This document shows, in pieces, positions 17,501-25,370 of a DNA stretch of 64,000 nt; positions within the stretch are counted from its first letter, which is position 1; each line of letters opens with the position of its first letter. The DNA is from Streptomyces sp. Go-475 (lineage in GTDB: Bacteria; Actinomycetota; Actinomycetes; Streptomycetales; Streptomycetaceae). The notes beneath the pieces are model-generated. The model had not been told where the DNA came from, did not search any database, and worked only from the letters and a program-made list of their open reading frames with translations. A program made the position numbers and the translations under genes. The stretch covers positions 4,197,501 to 4,261,500 of the forward strand of contig NZ_CP026121.1 of the NCBI RefSeq assembly GCF_003330845.1, read 5' to 3'.

Positions 17501-18072
17501 CGGTCCATCCGGGCCTGGGTGGCCCAGCCGATCAGCACCATGAAGACCGGGATCAGGGGCAGGGTGCCCACGATGATGGCCGCGGAGACCCAGTCCTCCG
17601 TGACGATCCGCGCCAGCACCGCCACCGGCACCACCACCGCGAGACCCAGCTGCGGCAGATAGCGCGAGAAGTAGTCGTCGAGGGCGTCGACGCCCCGGGT
17701 GGCCAGGGCGACCAGCGAACCGGTCCGCTGCCCGCTCAGCCACCCCGGGCCCAGCTGAGCGGCCCGCTCCAGCAACCGCCCCCGCAACTCCGACTTCACC
17801 GCCGCACTCGCCCGGTGCGCGGCGAGCTCGGTGAGCCAGCCGACCAGCGCCCGCCCGACCACGACGACGGCCGACAGCAGCAGGGGAGTGACGAGTTCGG
17901 ACACCGTCATACGGTGCTGGAACGCGCCGACCACGACCTCGGCGATGAGCATCGCCTGCGCGATGACCAGCCCCGCCCCGATCGCTCCCAGGGCGACGAC
18001 CGCCACCAGGAAACCCCGGGTGGCACGGGCGTACCGGAGCAGACGCGGATCGATTGGTTTCACGTGAAACAC
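14521..18072 (-). CDS. cydCD: CydD-CydC fusion ABC exporter for cytochrome bd assembly
   Basis: A 1183-residue fusion of two ABC half-transporters that are separate genes in E. coli. The CydD half (about 1-560) has six membrane spans, Walker A GPSGAGKST at 369-377, LSAGQRQR and LLLDEPTAALD. A low-complexity linker near 560-590 leads to the CydC half with a second set of spans, Walker A GPSGSGKTT, LSGGQRQR and LVLDEPAEHLD. It exports thiols or heme-related reductant needed to assemble cytochrome bd. The GTG start at 18072 is fused with a parS site: the first codons MFHVK are the parS sequence itself. It follows cydB by three bases. Confidence 0.95.
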   Translation of the reverse strand: MFHVKPIDPRLLRYARATRGFLVAVVALGAIGAGLVIAQAMLIAEVVVGAFQHRMTVSELVTPLLLSAVVVVGRALVGWLTELAAHRASAAVKSELRGRLLERAAQLGPGWLSGQRTGSLVALATRGVDALDDYFSRYLPQLGLAVVVPVAVLARIVTEDWVSAAIIVGTLPLIPVFMVLIGWATQARMDRQWRLLSRLSGHFLDVVAGLPTLKVFGRAKAQAESIRRITGEYRRATMRTLRIAFISSFALELLATISVALVAVTIGMRLVHGEMDLYIGLVILILAPEAYLPLRQVGAQYHAAAEGLAAAEEIFAVLETPVPAPGSKAVPDGALAFEGVTVRYPGRSADAVSEVSFTVEPGETVALVGPSGAGKSTLLHVLLGFVPAAEGRVRVGGVDLAQADLEQWRSRVAWVPQRPQLFAGTIAENVRLARPDADDEAVRRALRDAGALEFVDALPEGAGTRLGEDGTGLSAGQRQRLALARAFLADRPVLLLDEPTAALDGATEAEVVAAVRRLAAGRTVLLVVHRPALLGVADRVVRLAEREGAAVPAEYVVPTVTVAPAAIHGARSGNAELPESVVSSAPAVPSASAGSGGGPASGGVLARVRAMSGARRGRLGLALLLGSLALGSAVGLMATSGWLISRASQQPPVLYLMVAVTATRAFGIGRAVFRYAERLVSHDAVLRMLADTRVAVFRRLERLAPAGLREARRGDLLSRLVADVDALQDYWLRWLLPAGAAVVVSAASVGFTAWLLPEAGAVLAAGLLAAGVGVPLVTGAVARRAEHRLAPARGVLATRVADLLTGTAELTVAGALPARTAQAREADGVLTRIASRAATATALGDGLTALISGLTVTAAALLGAQAVLSGRLDGVTMAVVVLTPLAAFEAVLGLPLAVQYRQRVRRSAERVYEVLDAPEPVGEPERPRQAPASPFPLQVRGLTARHAGQERHALAGLDLTLEEGRRVAVVGPSGSGKTTLAQVLLRFLDAEAGSYTLAGVDAYALLGDDVRGLVGLCAQDAHLFDSSLRENLLLARKDATEDELRAALGRARLLEWADSLPDGLDTLVGEHGARLSGGQRQRLALARSLLADFPVLVLDEPAEHLDLPTADALTADLLAATEGRTTLLITHRLAGLEAVDEVLVLDRGRVVQRGPYAELVSADGPLRDMAEREAAAESLVGAP
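18057..18070. promoter_or_regulatory. parS site overlapping the cydCD start
   Basis: A perfect GTTTCACGTGAAAC occupying codons 1-5 of cydCD; only two bases of the GTG start codon lie outside. ParB bound here would sit on the ribosome-start region of the gene in DNA. Confidence 0.93.
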
Positions 18073-18075
18073 ACC

Positions 18076-19080
18076 TCAGTGCACGGGATCGGCGATGTGC
18101 TGCGTACCGATCCGCTTGCGGAACACCCAGTACGTCCAGCCCTGGTAGACCATCACGACCGGCGTGGCGATCGCCGCACACCACGTCATGATCTTCAGCG
18201 TGTACGGGCTGGACGAGGCGTTGGTGACGGTCAGGCTCCAGTCGGGGTTCAGCGACGACGGCATGACGTTCGGGAACAGCGTCAGGAAGAGCACCGCCAC
18301 CGTGGCCACGATGGTGAGCCCCGAGAAGGCGAACGCCCAGCCCTCACGTCCCGCCCGTGCCGCGACGAGCGCCATGACGAGCGACGCCACGGCCGCGACC
18401 GCCGCGACGAGCGACACCCCGTCACCCCGGTCGGACTGCGTCCACCCCAGGAAGGCGAGGGCCAGCAGGGCGGTGATCAGGCCGACGCGCAGCGCCAGCT
18501 TCCGCGCCCGCTCCCGGATCTCCCCGACGGTCTTGAGCCCGACGAACACCGTCCCGTGGAAGGTGAAGAGCGCCAGGGTGACCAGGCCGCCCAGGAGGGC
18601 GTACGGGTTGAGCAGGTCCAGGACGCCGCCTGCGTAGTTGAAGTCCTGGTCGATCTTCACGCCCCGCACGATGTTGCCGAAGGCCACACCCCACAGGAAC
18701 GCGGGGATCAGCGAGGTCCAGAAGATCGCCGTCTCCCAGTTGCGCTGCCAGTTCTCCTCGGGCCGCTTGGCCCGGTACTCGAAGGCCACGCCCCGGACGA
18801 TGAGGCAGACCAGGATGACCAGCAGCGGCAGGTAGAAGCCGGAGAAGAGCGTGGCGTACCACTCGGGGAAGGCGGCGAAGGTCGCGCCGCCCGCCGAGAG
18901 CAGCCACACCTCGTTGCCGTCCCAGACCGGCCCGATGGTGTTGATCAGCACCCGCTTCTCGGGCCGGTTCCGGGCCAGCAGCTTCGTGAGCACACCGACC
19001 CCGAAGTCGAAGCCCTCCAGGAAGAAGTAGCCGGTCCACAGGACAGCGATCAGGACGAACCAGACGTCGTGCAGTTCCAT
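18076..19080 (-). CDS. cydB: cytochrome bd ubiquinol/menaquinol oxidase subunit II
   Basis: A 334-residue membrane subunit of the bd oxidase. It opens with the standard MELHDVWFVLIAVLWTGYFFLEGFDFGVG, has the GNEVWLL motif near residue 55 and about eight hydrophobic segments. It pairs with CydA to reduce oxygen to water without proton pumping, serving under low oxygen. The gene starts 20 bases after cydA and ends three bases before cydCD, so all three are one operon. No missing residues are apparent. Confidence 0.97.
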   Translation of the reverse strand: MELHDVWFVLIAVLWTGYFFLEGFDFGVGVLTKLLARNRPEKRVLINTIGPVWDGNEVWLLSAGGATFAAFPEWYATLFSGFYLPLLVILVCLIVRGVAFEYRAKRPEENWQRNWETAIFWTSLIPAFLWGVAFGNIVRGVKIDQDFNYAGGVLDLLNPYALLGGLVTLALFTFHGTVFVGLKTVGEIRERARKLALRVGLITALLALAFLGWTQSDRGDGVSLVAAVAAVASLVMALVAARAGREGWAFAFSGLTIVATVAVLFLTLFPNVMPSSLNPDWSLTVTNASSSPYTLKIMTWCAAIATPVVMVYQGWTYWVFRKRIGTQHIADPVH

Positions 19081-19100
19081 GACTGTGCAGCTCCCTCGGC

Positions 19101-20606
19101 CTAGTACGAGAAGGCCATCGGCTTGTCGGCGTCACGGGAGTCGCCGCCGATCTTCGTGGGCGGGTTGAGGTCGGCCTCGGTGAGTTCGGGCGGTCCCGCC
19201 TTGACGTACTTGACCAGCAGCTTGACCTCGACGACGGCGAGGATCGCGTACAGCGTGGTGAAGACGATCATCGAGGTGAGGACCTCGGCCTGGGAAACAC
19301 CGGGGGAGACCGCGTCCCGCGTCTGGAACAGGCCGTAGACGACCCACGGCTGGCGGCCCATCTCGGTGAAGATCCAGCCCCAGGAGTTGGCGATCAGCGG
19401 GAAGGCCATCGTCCACACCGCCACCAGCCAGTAGAGGCGGGTGAGTCGCGGCCGGAGCGGGTTCCGGAACAGCACCAGATGCGGCACCTCGTCCTCCCCG
19501 GTCCGCCAGGCGGCCGGCAGCAGGAACTTCTTCCGCGTGAGCCACAGCCCCAGCAGGCCGATCGAGAACGACGCCATGCCGAAGCCGATCATCCAGCGGA
19601 AGCCCCAGTAGGCGACGGGGACGATGGGCTTGTAGTCACCCGGGCCGAACTTCTCCTGGAGCGCCTTGTTCGTGTCGTTGATGCCGGGCACGTACGACTC
19701 GAAGTCGCTGTGGGCCAGGAAGGAGAGCAGGCCGGGTATCTCCAGGGCGACCTTGTTGTGCCCCTTGTCGACGTCCCCGTAGGCGAACACCGAGAAGGGC
19801 GCCGGCTTCTCGCCGTCCCACAGCGCCTCGGCAGCGGCCATCTTCATCGGCTGCTGCTCGTACATGACCTTGCCCAGGGTGTCGCCGCTGACCGCGGTGA
19901 GCAGGCCGCCGACGGCGACGGTGACCAGGCCGAGCCGGAGGGAGGTCCGCATCACCGGGATGTGCTTCTTGCGCAGCAGGTGGAAGGCGGCGATCCCCAC
20001 CATGAAGGCGCCGCCCGTCAGGAACGCAGCGGAGAAGCTGTGGAAGACCTGGTTGAGGGTGGTGTTCTGGGTCAGCACCAGCCAGAAGTCGGTGAGCTCG
20101 GCCCGGCCCTTCTCGCCGTTGATCCGGTAGCCGACCGGGTGCTGCATCCACGAGTTCGCGGCGAGGATGAAGTACGCCGACAGCAGCGTGCCGATCGAGA
20201 CCATCCAGATGCAGGCCAGGTGGATCTTCTTGGGCAGCTTGTCCCAGCCGAAGATCCACAGGCCGATGAAGGTGGACTCGAAGAAGAAGGCGATCAGGGC
20301 CTCGAAGGCGAGCGGCGCACCGAACACGTCACCGACGAAGCGCGAGTAGTCGGACCAGTTCATGCCGAACTGGAACTCCTGCACGATGCCGGTGACCACG
20401 CCCATCGCGATGTTGATCAGGAAGAGCTTGCCCCAGAACTTCGTCGCCCGGAGGTACTTCTCCTTCTCCGTCCGCACCCAGGCGGTCTGCAGCCCGGCCG
20501 TGAGGGCGGCCAGCGAGATCGTCAGGGGGACGAACAGAAAGTGATAGACGGTGGTGATGCCGAACTGCCATCGCGCCAGGGTCTCCGGCGCCAAAGCCAG
20601 GTCCAC
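19101..20606 (-). CDS. cydA: cytochrome bd oxidase subunit I
   Basis: A 501-residue subunit carrying hemes b558, b595 and d. The conserved His near the N-terminus lies in FGITTVYHFLFVPLTI; GRQPWVVYG and the quinol-loop region are present; about nine membrane spans. Start is a GTG at 20606 with AAGGAG seven bases upstream. The quinol loop is of the short type usual in Gram-positives. It leads the operon cydA-cydB-cydCD and has a Rex operator just upstream, so expression should rise when NADH is high and oxygen low. Confidence 0.97.
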   Translation of the reverse strand: MDLALAPETLARWQFGITTVYHFLFVPLTISLAALTAGLQTAWVRTEKEKYLRATKFWGKLFLINIAMGVVTGIVQEFQFGMNWSDYSRFVGDVFGAPLAFEALIAFFFESTFIGLWIFGWDKLPKKIHLACIWMVSIGTLLSAYFILAANSWMQHPVGYRINGEKGRAELTDFWLVLTQNTTLNQVFHSFSAAFLTGGAFMVGIAAFHLLRKKHIPVMRTSLRLGLVTVAVGGLLTAVSGDTLGKVMYEQQPMKMAAAEALWDGEKPAPFSVFAYGDVDKGHNKVALEIPGLLSFLAHSDFESYVPGINDTNKALQEKFGPGDYKPIVPVAYWGFRWMIGFGMASFSIGLLGLWLTRKKFLLPAAWRTGEDEVPHLVLFRNPLRPRLTRLYWLVAVWTMAFPLIANSWGWIFTEMGRQPWVVYGLFQTRDAVSPGVSQAEVLTSMIVFTTLYAILAVVEVKLLVKYVKAGPPELTEADLNPPTKIGGDSRDADKPMAFSY

Positions 20607-20628
20607 GTCGCCGCTCCTTACATACGCT

Positions 20629-20660
20629 TGTGAAAGCGTTCACATTCACAAGCCATTATG
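20629..20660 (-). promoter_or_regulatory. cydA promoter region with Rex operator (ROP)
   Basis: TGTGAAAGCGTTCACA at 20629-20644 is a clear copy of the Streptomyces Rex operator, ending 23 bp before the cydA start. A likely -10 element CATAAT (minus strand, 20660-20655) sits just upstream, so the operator would cover the transcript start. A second partial copy (TTCACATTCACAAG) overlaps it. Rex repression of cydABCD is established for S. coelicolor; the site here is read directly. Confidence 0.88.
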
Positions 20661-20721
20661 CAGCACACACTTTCGAGCCCGGGAGGGGGTCCCCCTGTGA
20701 CGTCAACCCCTTGGCGCAGAC

Positions 20722-20738
20722 TTCAACATATTGTTGAA
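20722..20738. promoter_or_regulatory. palindrome upstream of cyclophilin-like gene
   Basis: TTCAACATATTGTTGAA is a perfect 7-bp inverted repeat with a 3-bp centre, ending eight bases before the start codon at 20747. Its size suits a dimeric helix-turn-helix repressor (ArsR or MarR type), but no such gene lies next to it. Confidence 0.55.
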
Positions 20739-20746
20739 TCATCGGC

Positions 20747-21142
20747 ATGCAGACGACACAGCCACCCGTGCGGATACGGATCTCCTGGCCAGCGGGCCAC
20801 CTCACCGCGACCCTCGACGACACCCCCACCACCCGGGCCCTCTCCAAGGCCCTGCCCCTCGTCTCCACCGCACATCTCTGGGGCGAGGAGGTCTACTTCG
20901 ACACAGGAGTGTCGGTTTCACGTGAAACACGCGCCCGGGAGGTCGTGGAACCCGGCACGGTCGCCTTCTGGCCGGACGGCGACGCCCTCGCTCTCCCCTA
21001 CGGCCCCACACCGATCTCGCAGGGCGACGAATGCCGGCTCGCGAGCCCGTGCAATGTCCTGGGCCGCGTGGACGGCGACCCCCGCCTGCTCGCGACCGTG
21101 CGCGAAGGCGACCCGATACGCGTCGAGCCGGCCGACGACTAG
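20747..21142 (+). CDS. cyclophilin-like fold protein (DUF369/TM1367 type)
   Basis: A 131-residue single-domain protein of the small cyclophilin-like family. Typical pieces are the opening RISWPAGHLTATLDDTPTTRAL, then LWGEEVYFDTG, and GTVAFWPDGDALALPYGPTPIS. The family has a beta-barrel fold but lacks proven prolyl isomerase activity; its role is unknown. A perfect parS site lies inside the gene (codons about 57-61, coding SVSRET), exactly where the family has a variable loop. It faces away from cydA and converges on hisC. No membrane or export signal. Confidence 0.85.
   Translation: MQTTQPPVRIRISWPAGHLTATLDDTPTTRALSKALPLVSTAHLWGEEVYFDTGVSVSRETRAREVVEPGTVAFWPDGDALALPYGPTPISQGDECRLASPCNVLGRVDGDPRLLATVREGDPIRVEPADD
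20915..20928. promoter_or_regulatory. parS site inside the cyclophilin-like gene
   Basis: Perfect GTTTCACGTGAAAC within the coding sequence, read in the frame that gives Val-Ser-Arg-Glu-Thr. Confidence 0.93.
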
Positions 21143-21177
21143 CGCCGACCGGCTCACACCGCGTTGCTGCTCAGCGC

Positions 21178-22257
21178 CTAGAGCTCCTTGCGGAACCCTT
21201 CCGCCACCTTGAGGAAGATGTCGTTCCCCTCGGCCTCCCCGACCGTCACCCGCACACCCTCACCCGGGAACGGCCGGATCACCACGCCCGCCTGCTCACA
21301 CGCCTCGGCGAACGCGACCGTGCGCTCCCCCAGCCGCAGCCACACGAAGTTGGCCTGGGTCTCGGGCACCGTCCAGCCCTGGGCCCGCAGCCCGTCGACC
21401 ACGCGCGTGCGCTCGCACACCAGCGAGCCGACCCGGCCGAACAACTCGTCCTCGGCCCGCAACGAGGCGATCGCCGCCTCCTGCGCGAGCTGGCTCACCC
21501 CGAACGGCACCGCCGTCTTGCGCAGCGCCGCCGCCACGGGCTCGTGAGCGATGGCGAACCCGACCCGCAGCCCGGCCAGCCCGTACGCCTTGGAGAAGGT
21601 CCGCAGGACACAGACGTTGGGCCGGTCACGGTAGAGCTCGACGCCGTCCGGCACCTCGGGATCGCGGATGAACTCGCGGTAGGCCTCGTCGAGCACCACC
21701 AGCACATCACCCGGCACCCGGTCGAGGAAGCGCTCCAGTTCCGCCCGGCGCACCACCGTTCCGGTCGGGTTGTTGGGGTTGCAGACGAAGATCAGCCGGG
21801 TCCGGTCGGTGATCGCCTCGGCCATCGCGTCCAGGTCGTGCACGTCCCCGGAGGTCAGCGGCACCTGCACCGACGTGGCCCCGCTGATCTGCGTGATGAT
21901 CGGGTACGCCTCGAAGGACCGCCAGGCGTAGATCACCTCGTCGCCGGGACCGGCGGTGGCCTGGATGAGCTGCTGGGCGACACCGACCGACCCGGTGCCG
22001 GTGGCCAGGTGGGACAGCGGAACGCCGAACCGCTCGGACAGCTCGTTCATCAGCGCCGTGCAGGCCATGTCCGGGTAGCGGTTGAAGTTGCACGCCGCCG
22101 CCGTCACGGTCTCCATCACACCCGGCAGCGGCGGGTAGGGGTTCTCGTTGGAGGACAGCTTGTAGGCCACCGGCCCACCGGCCGCGGCCGGCTTGCCCGG
22201 CTTGTAGATGGGGATACCCTCCAGCTCGGCGCGCAGCTTGGGGCTCGTCTCGCTCAC
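21178..22257 (-). CDS. hisC: histidinol-phosphate aminotransferase (PLP)
   Basis: A 359-residue class I/II aminotransferase. The GTG at 22257 follows GAGGAGG and gives the expected [18 protein letters not shown] start; the frame upstream to 22308 is not used. [11 protein letters not shown], the PLP-binding [16 protein letters not shown] and the Schiff-base lysine in [15 protein letters not shown] are intact. It is probably a second HisC, distant from the main his operon, and the family also includes phenylalanine/tyrosine aminotransferases (PatA/Pat), which is a fair alternative given pheA at the left end. Confidence 0.9.
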   Translation of the reverse strand: MSETSPKLRAELEGIPIYKPGKPAAAGGPVAYKLSSNENPYPPLPGVMETVTAAACNFNRYPDMACTALMNELSERFGVPLSHLATGTGSVGVAQQLIQATAGPGDEVIYAWRSFEAYPIITQISGATSVQVPLTSGDVHDLDAMAEAITDRTRLIFVCNPNNPTGTVVRRAELERFLDRVPGDVLVVLDEAYREFIRDPEVPDGVELYRDRPNVCVLRTFSKAYGLAGLRVGFAIAHEPVAAALRKTAVPFGVSQLAQEAAIASLRAEDELFGRVGSLVCERTRVVDGLRAQGWTVPETQANFVWLRLGERTVAFAEACEQAGVVIRPFPGEGVRVTVGEAEGNDIFLKVAEGFRKEL

Positions 22258-22688
22258 CGCAGTCCTCCTCGCGAAGACCGGCGGCCCATGACCGCCGCCG
22301 ACATCCAATACTCCTCACCTTATGAGGATTCGGCGCCGCTGCGTATAGCCACGACAGAGCGGCACCCACCGGCCTCCACCGTCCCGGCAACATCACGGGC
22401 ATCGCCGTACGAAGGCGTACGAACCCGGGGGCGCGCCACACATATATCTACGCGCCGGTGGTGCACGCCGTGGCGCGCATCCCCCGTGCAGGTGAGTTGA
22501 GACCTCTTCGCAACCTCGGCCACTTGGCAGGCCCGCACGGGCCGCCACACCACGTACTGCCATGGGAGCGCTCAACCCCCTTGGTTTCCACGGCAATTGA
22601 GGCTTAATGATCATGCAGAAACGTGCCTGTCAACGCGCGCATATGCGTCCGCCCTACCCCGCCGTATGAGCCCTACTATCGGCTCGCC
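22258..22688. other. 431-bp divergent gap
   Basis: Between hisC and the LacI-type gene. It must hold both promoters. The direct repeat GTACGAAGGCGTACGAA (around 22409) and the A/T-rich run CACATATATCTA (22440-22451) are the only notable parts. A TACTAT element at 22674-22679, ten bases before the regulator's ATG, and no ribosome site suggest the regulator is leaderless. No gene, RNA or parS seen. Confidence 0.5.
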
Positions 22689-23801
22689 ATGACAGCAGCA
22701 GGGAAGCACCAGGTGAGCCGCGCGGAAACCTCACGTCGAGGCAGTCGGCCGGGTCGGGCGGGTATCAGAGACGTGGCCGCCGCCGCCGGAGTGTCCATCA
22801 CGACCGTCTCCGATGCCCTCAACGGCAAGGGCAGGCTCCCGGACGCCACCCGGCGCCACGTCCGCGAGGTCGCCGACCGACTGGGCTACCGCCCCTCGGC
22901 CGCCGCCCGGACCCTCCGTACCGGCAAGTCGGGGCTCATCGGCCTGACCGTGACGACGTACGGGGATGAACCTTTCACCTTCACCGAGTTCGCGTACTTC
23001 GCCGAGATGGCGCGCGCCGCCACCTCCGCCGCGCTCGCCCGCGGCTACGCCCTCGTCATCCTGCCCGCGACCTCCCGCCACGACGTGTGGTCGAACGTCG
23101 CCCTGGACGGCACGGTCGTCATCGACCCCTCCGACCAGGACCCGGTCGTCAGCGAGCTCGTCCGGCAGGGCCTCCCCGTCGTCTCCGACGGCCGCCCGGC
23201 CGGCTCGCTGCCGGTCACGGCCTGGGTCGACAACGACCACGAGGCCGCTGTCCTCGGCATCCTCGACCACCTGGCCGACGCAGGCGCCCGCCGCATCGGC
23301 CTGCTGACCGGCACGACCACGGACACGTACACCCACCTGTCGACCACCGCGTACCTGCGCTGGTGCGAGCGGGTCGGCCAGGACCCGGTGTACGAGGCCT
23401 ACCCGGCGCACGATCCGTGCGCGGGCGCCGTCGCCGCCGACCGCCTCCTCGCCCGGCCCGACCGCCCCGACGCGGTCTACGGCCTGTTCGACCCGAACGG
23501 CACCGACCTGCTCGCCGCCGCCCGCCGCTACGGGCTGCGCGTACCGGACGACCTGCTGCTGGTCTGCTGCAGCGAGTCCACGGTGTACGCCAACACCGAG
23601 CCGCCGATCACGACGCTCTCGCTGAAGCCGCGCCGCATCGGCACGGCGGTGGTGCAGCTCCTCATCGACGCCATCGAGGGTGTGGAATCCGACCATCCGG
23701 TCGAGCAGGTGATACCGACGGAGCTGATCGTGCGCACGTCCTCGCAGCGACGCCCGCCGCGCACGACGGTCAGCCCACCGCGGTCCCCCGAAGGGGCATA
23801 G
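22689..23801 (+). CDS. LacI family transcriptional regulator
   Basis: A 370-residue repressor-type protein. The N-terminal helix-turn-helix and hinge (IRDVAAAAGVSITTVSDALNGKGRLPDATRRHVREVADRLGY) lie at about 25-75, followed by a periplasmic-binding-protein-like ligand domain. The ATG at 22689 is preferred over the ATG at 22623, which would add 22 residues outside the family. Its ligand and targets are unknown; no sugar-transport genes are adjacent, so it may act at a distance or on its own promoter. It ends before a 306-bp gap. Confidence 0.88.
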   Translation: MTAAGKHQVSRAETSRRGSRPGRAGIRDVAAAAGVSITTVSDALNGKGRLPDATRRHVREVADRLGYRPSAAARTLRTGKSGLIGLTVTTYGDEPFTFTEFAYFAEMARAATSAALARGYALVILPATSRHDVWSNVALDGTVVIDPSDQDPVVSELVRQGLPVVSDGRPAGSLPVTAWVDNDHEAAVLGILDHLADAGARRIGLLTGTTTDTYTHLSTTAYLRWCERVGQDPVYEAYPAHDPCAGAVAADRLLARPDRPDAVYGLFDPNGTDLLAAARRYGLRVPDDLLLVCCSESTVYANTEPPITTLSLKPRRIGTAVVQLLIDAIEGVESDHPVEQVIPTELIVRTSSQRRPPRTTVSPPRSPEGA

Positions 23802-24107
23802 TTCCGGCCCGGGTGCCCGCCGCCCGGTAAGGGGAAGATCGCGCTCCTGAGGAGAAACGGGGCCGGTCCCCCGGAGAGAAGGGATCGTTCTCGCGAAGAG
23901 AAGGAACGCGAGGACGGTCACACGGTGGTCAAAGCCCGGCTCAATCGGGGCGAAAGCCGCGGTGAACTGGACTCTTGCTCTGATTCACCACCCCTGGGTC
24001 ATCACATGGCGCGATCCGCATTCCTATGATGGGCCCACGACACCGGCGGGCCGCTACGACCAGGCAGTCCGATGCGGTGCAGATGCGGCGCGATGGTGGA
24101 GGGGTCG
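23802..24107. other. 306-bp gap upstream of metallophosphatase
   Basis: Purine-rich stretch 23870-23915 with several GAGAAGG repeats, then a possible -10 (TATGAT, 24025-24030) with no clear -35. A GGAGGGG ribosome site at 24099-24104 serves the next gene. Nothing else found. Confidence 0.45.
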
Positions 24108-25181
24108 ATGACTCAGGGGGCCGGTCAGGGACCCGAGGTGGAGCGCACGGCGACGTTGCGTGACTTCCGGGTGCCCGCGTACGTCCACGAGGCCGGTCCG
24201 TACGTCCACAGCGTCCACCCCGGCGAGATCGCCCCGCCGCCCGAGGAGACCTACCCCGAGGGCTACACGCCGACCCAGCGCGACCTTCCCGTCGTCAACC
24301 GGGGCGACACTGTCCAGGTGACCGTCGACCCCGAGACCGCCGCCGCCCCGCAGACCACCGGGCAGGGTCCGCTGTACGTCGTGGGCGACGTGCACGGCTA
24401 CCTCGACGAGCTGGTGGCCGCCCTGCAGGAGAAGGGCCTGCTCGACGCCGCGGGCAACTGGTGCGCGGGCACCGCCCGGCTGTGGTTCCTCGGCGACTTC
24501 ACCGACCGCGGCCCGGACGGCATCGGCGTCATCGACCTGGTGATGCGGCTGTCCGCCGAGGCCGCCGCGGCCGGCGGCTACTGCAAGGCGCTCATGGGCA
24601 ACCACGAGCTGCTGCTGCTCGGCGCCAAGCGGTTCGGCGACACCCCCGTCAACTCCGGCGCCGGCACCGCCACCTTCCAGGCCGCCTGGCTGCTCAACGG
24701 CGGCCAGAAGACCGACATGGACCGCCTCCAGGACCACCACCTGCAGTGGATGTCCCGCCTGGACGCCGTCGAGGAGGTCGACGGCCACCTGCTCGTGCAC
24801 TCCGACACCACCGCCTACCTCGACTACGGCCGCTCCATCGAAGAGGTCAACGACACCGTCCGCGAGACGCTCACGCGCAACGACGCGGACGAGGTCTGGG
24901 ACCTGTTCCGCAAGTTCACCAAGCGGTTCTCCTTCCGCGACGAGGGCGGCGCGGACGCCGTGCGCTCCCTGCTCGATACGTACGGGGGCACCCGTATCGT
25001 TCACGGCCACAGCCCGATTCCGTATCTGGTGGGCGAAGTCGGCTCCGAGGACGACGAGGACAGCGGCGCCCCCGTGATCGAGGGACCGCACGTCTACGCC
25101 GACGGTCTCGCCATCGCGATGGACGGCGGCGTGACCATGGCCGGAAAGCTGCTGGTCCAGCAACTGCCCCTGGGAACGTGA
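24108..25181 (+). CDS. metallophosphoesterase (calcineurin-like, PPP-type)
   Basis: A 357-residue protein phosphatase-like enzyme. The five metal-binding motifs are present: GDVHG at 93-97, GDFTDRG at 129-135, GNHE at 163-166, a His in LLVHSDT, and VHGHSPI near the C-terminus. They bind two metal ions for phosphoester hydrolysis. The order and spacing match bacterial serine/threonine or Ap4A-type phosphatases. The first 85 residues are an unusual acidic, proline-rich extension. The ATG at 24108 has a good ribosome site. No signal peptide, so cytoplasmic. The substrate is open. Confidence 0.88.
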   Translation: MTQGAGQGPEVERTATLRDFRVPAYVHEAGPYVHSVHPGEIAPPPEETYPEGYTPTQRDLPVVNRGDTVQVTVDPETAAAPQTTGQGPLYVVGDVHGYLDELVAALQEKGLLDAAGNWCAGTARLWFLGDFTDRGPDGIGVIDLVMRLSAEAAAAGGYCKALMGNHELLLLGAKRFGDTPVNSGAGTATFQAAWLLNGGQKTDMDRLQDHHLQWMSRLDAVEEVDGHLLVHSDTTAYLDYGRSIEEVNDTVRETLTRNDADEVWDLFRKFTKRFSFRDEGGADAVRSLLDTYGGTRIVHGHSPIPYLVGEVGSEDDEDSGAPVIEGPHVYADGLAIAMDGGVTMAGKLLVQQLPLGT

Positions 25182-25370
25182 ACGTTCACCGGGCAGGCGT
25201 TCCCTGTCACAGGACCGGACCGGTGAGGGGCCAATTTCGGTAAACCCCCTGTCACCGCCCACCTCCACCGCTCTACCATCGGCTTATCCGTAGCAGGCTC
25301 CCCTCCGTTTCTGCCCGACGGCTCGTCAGCATGCCGAGCCCCAAGCCCTACGGAGCATCGGGGGATGCAC

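Noticed and set aside
14056..19104. A 1682-residue open frame on the plus strand opposite cydCD and cydB
   Set aside because: It is a high-GC shadow: Arg/Gly/Pro/His-rich, no family features, antisense to two clear genes.
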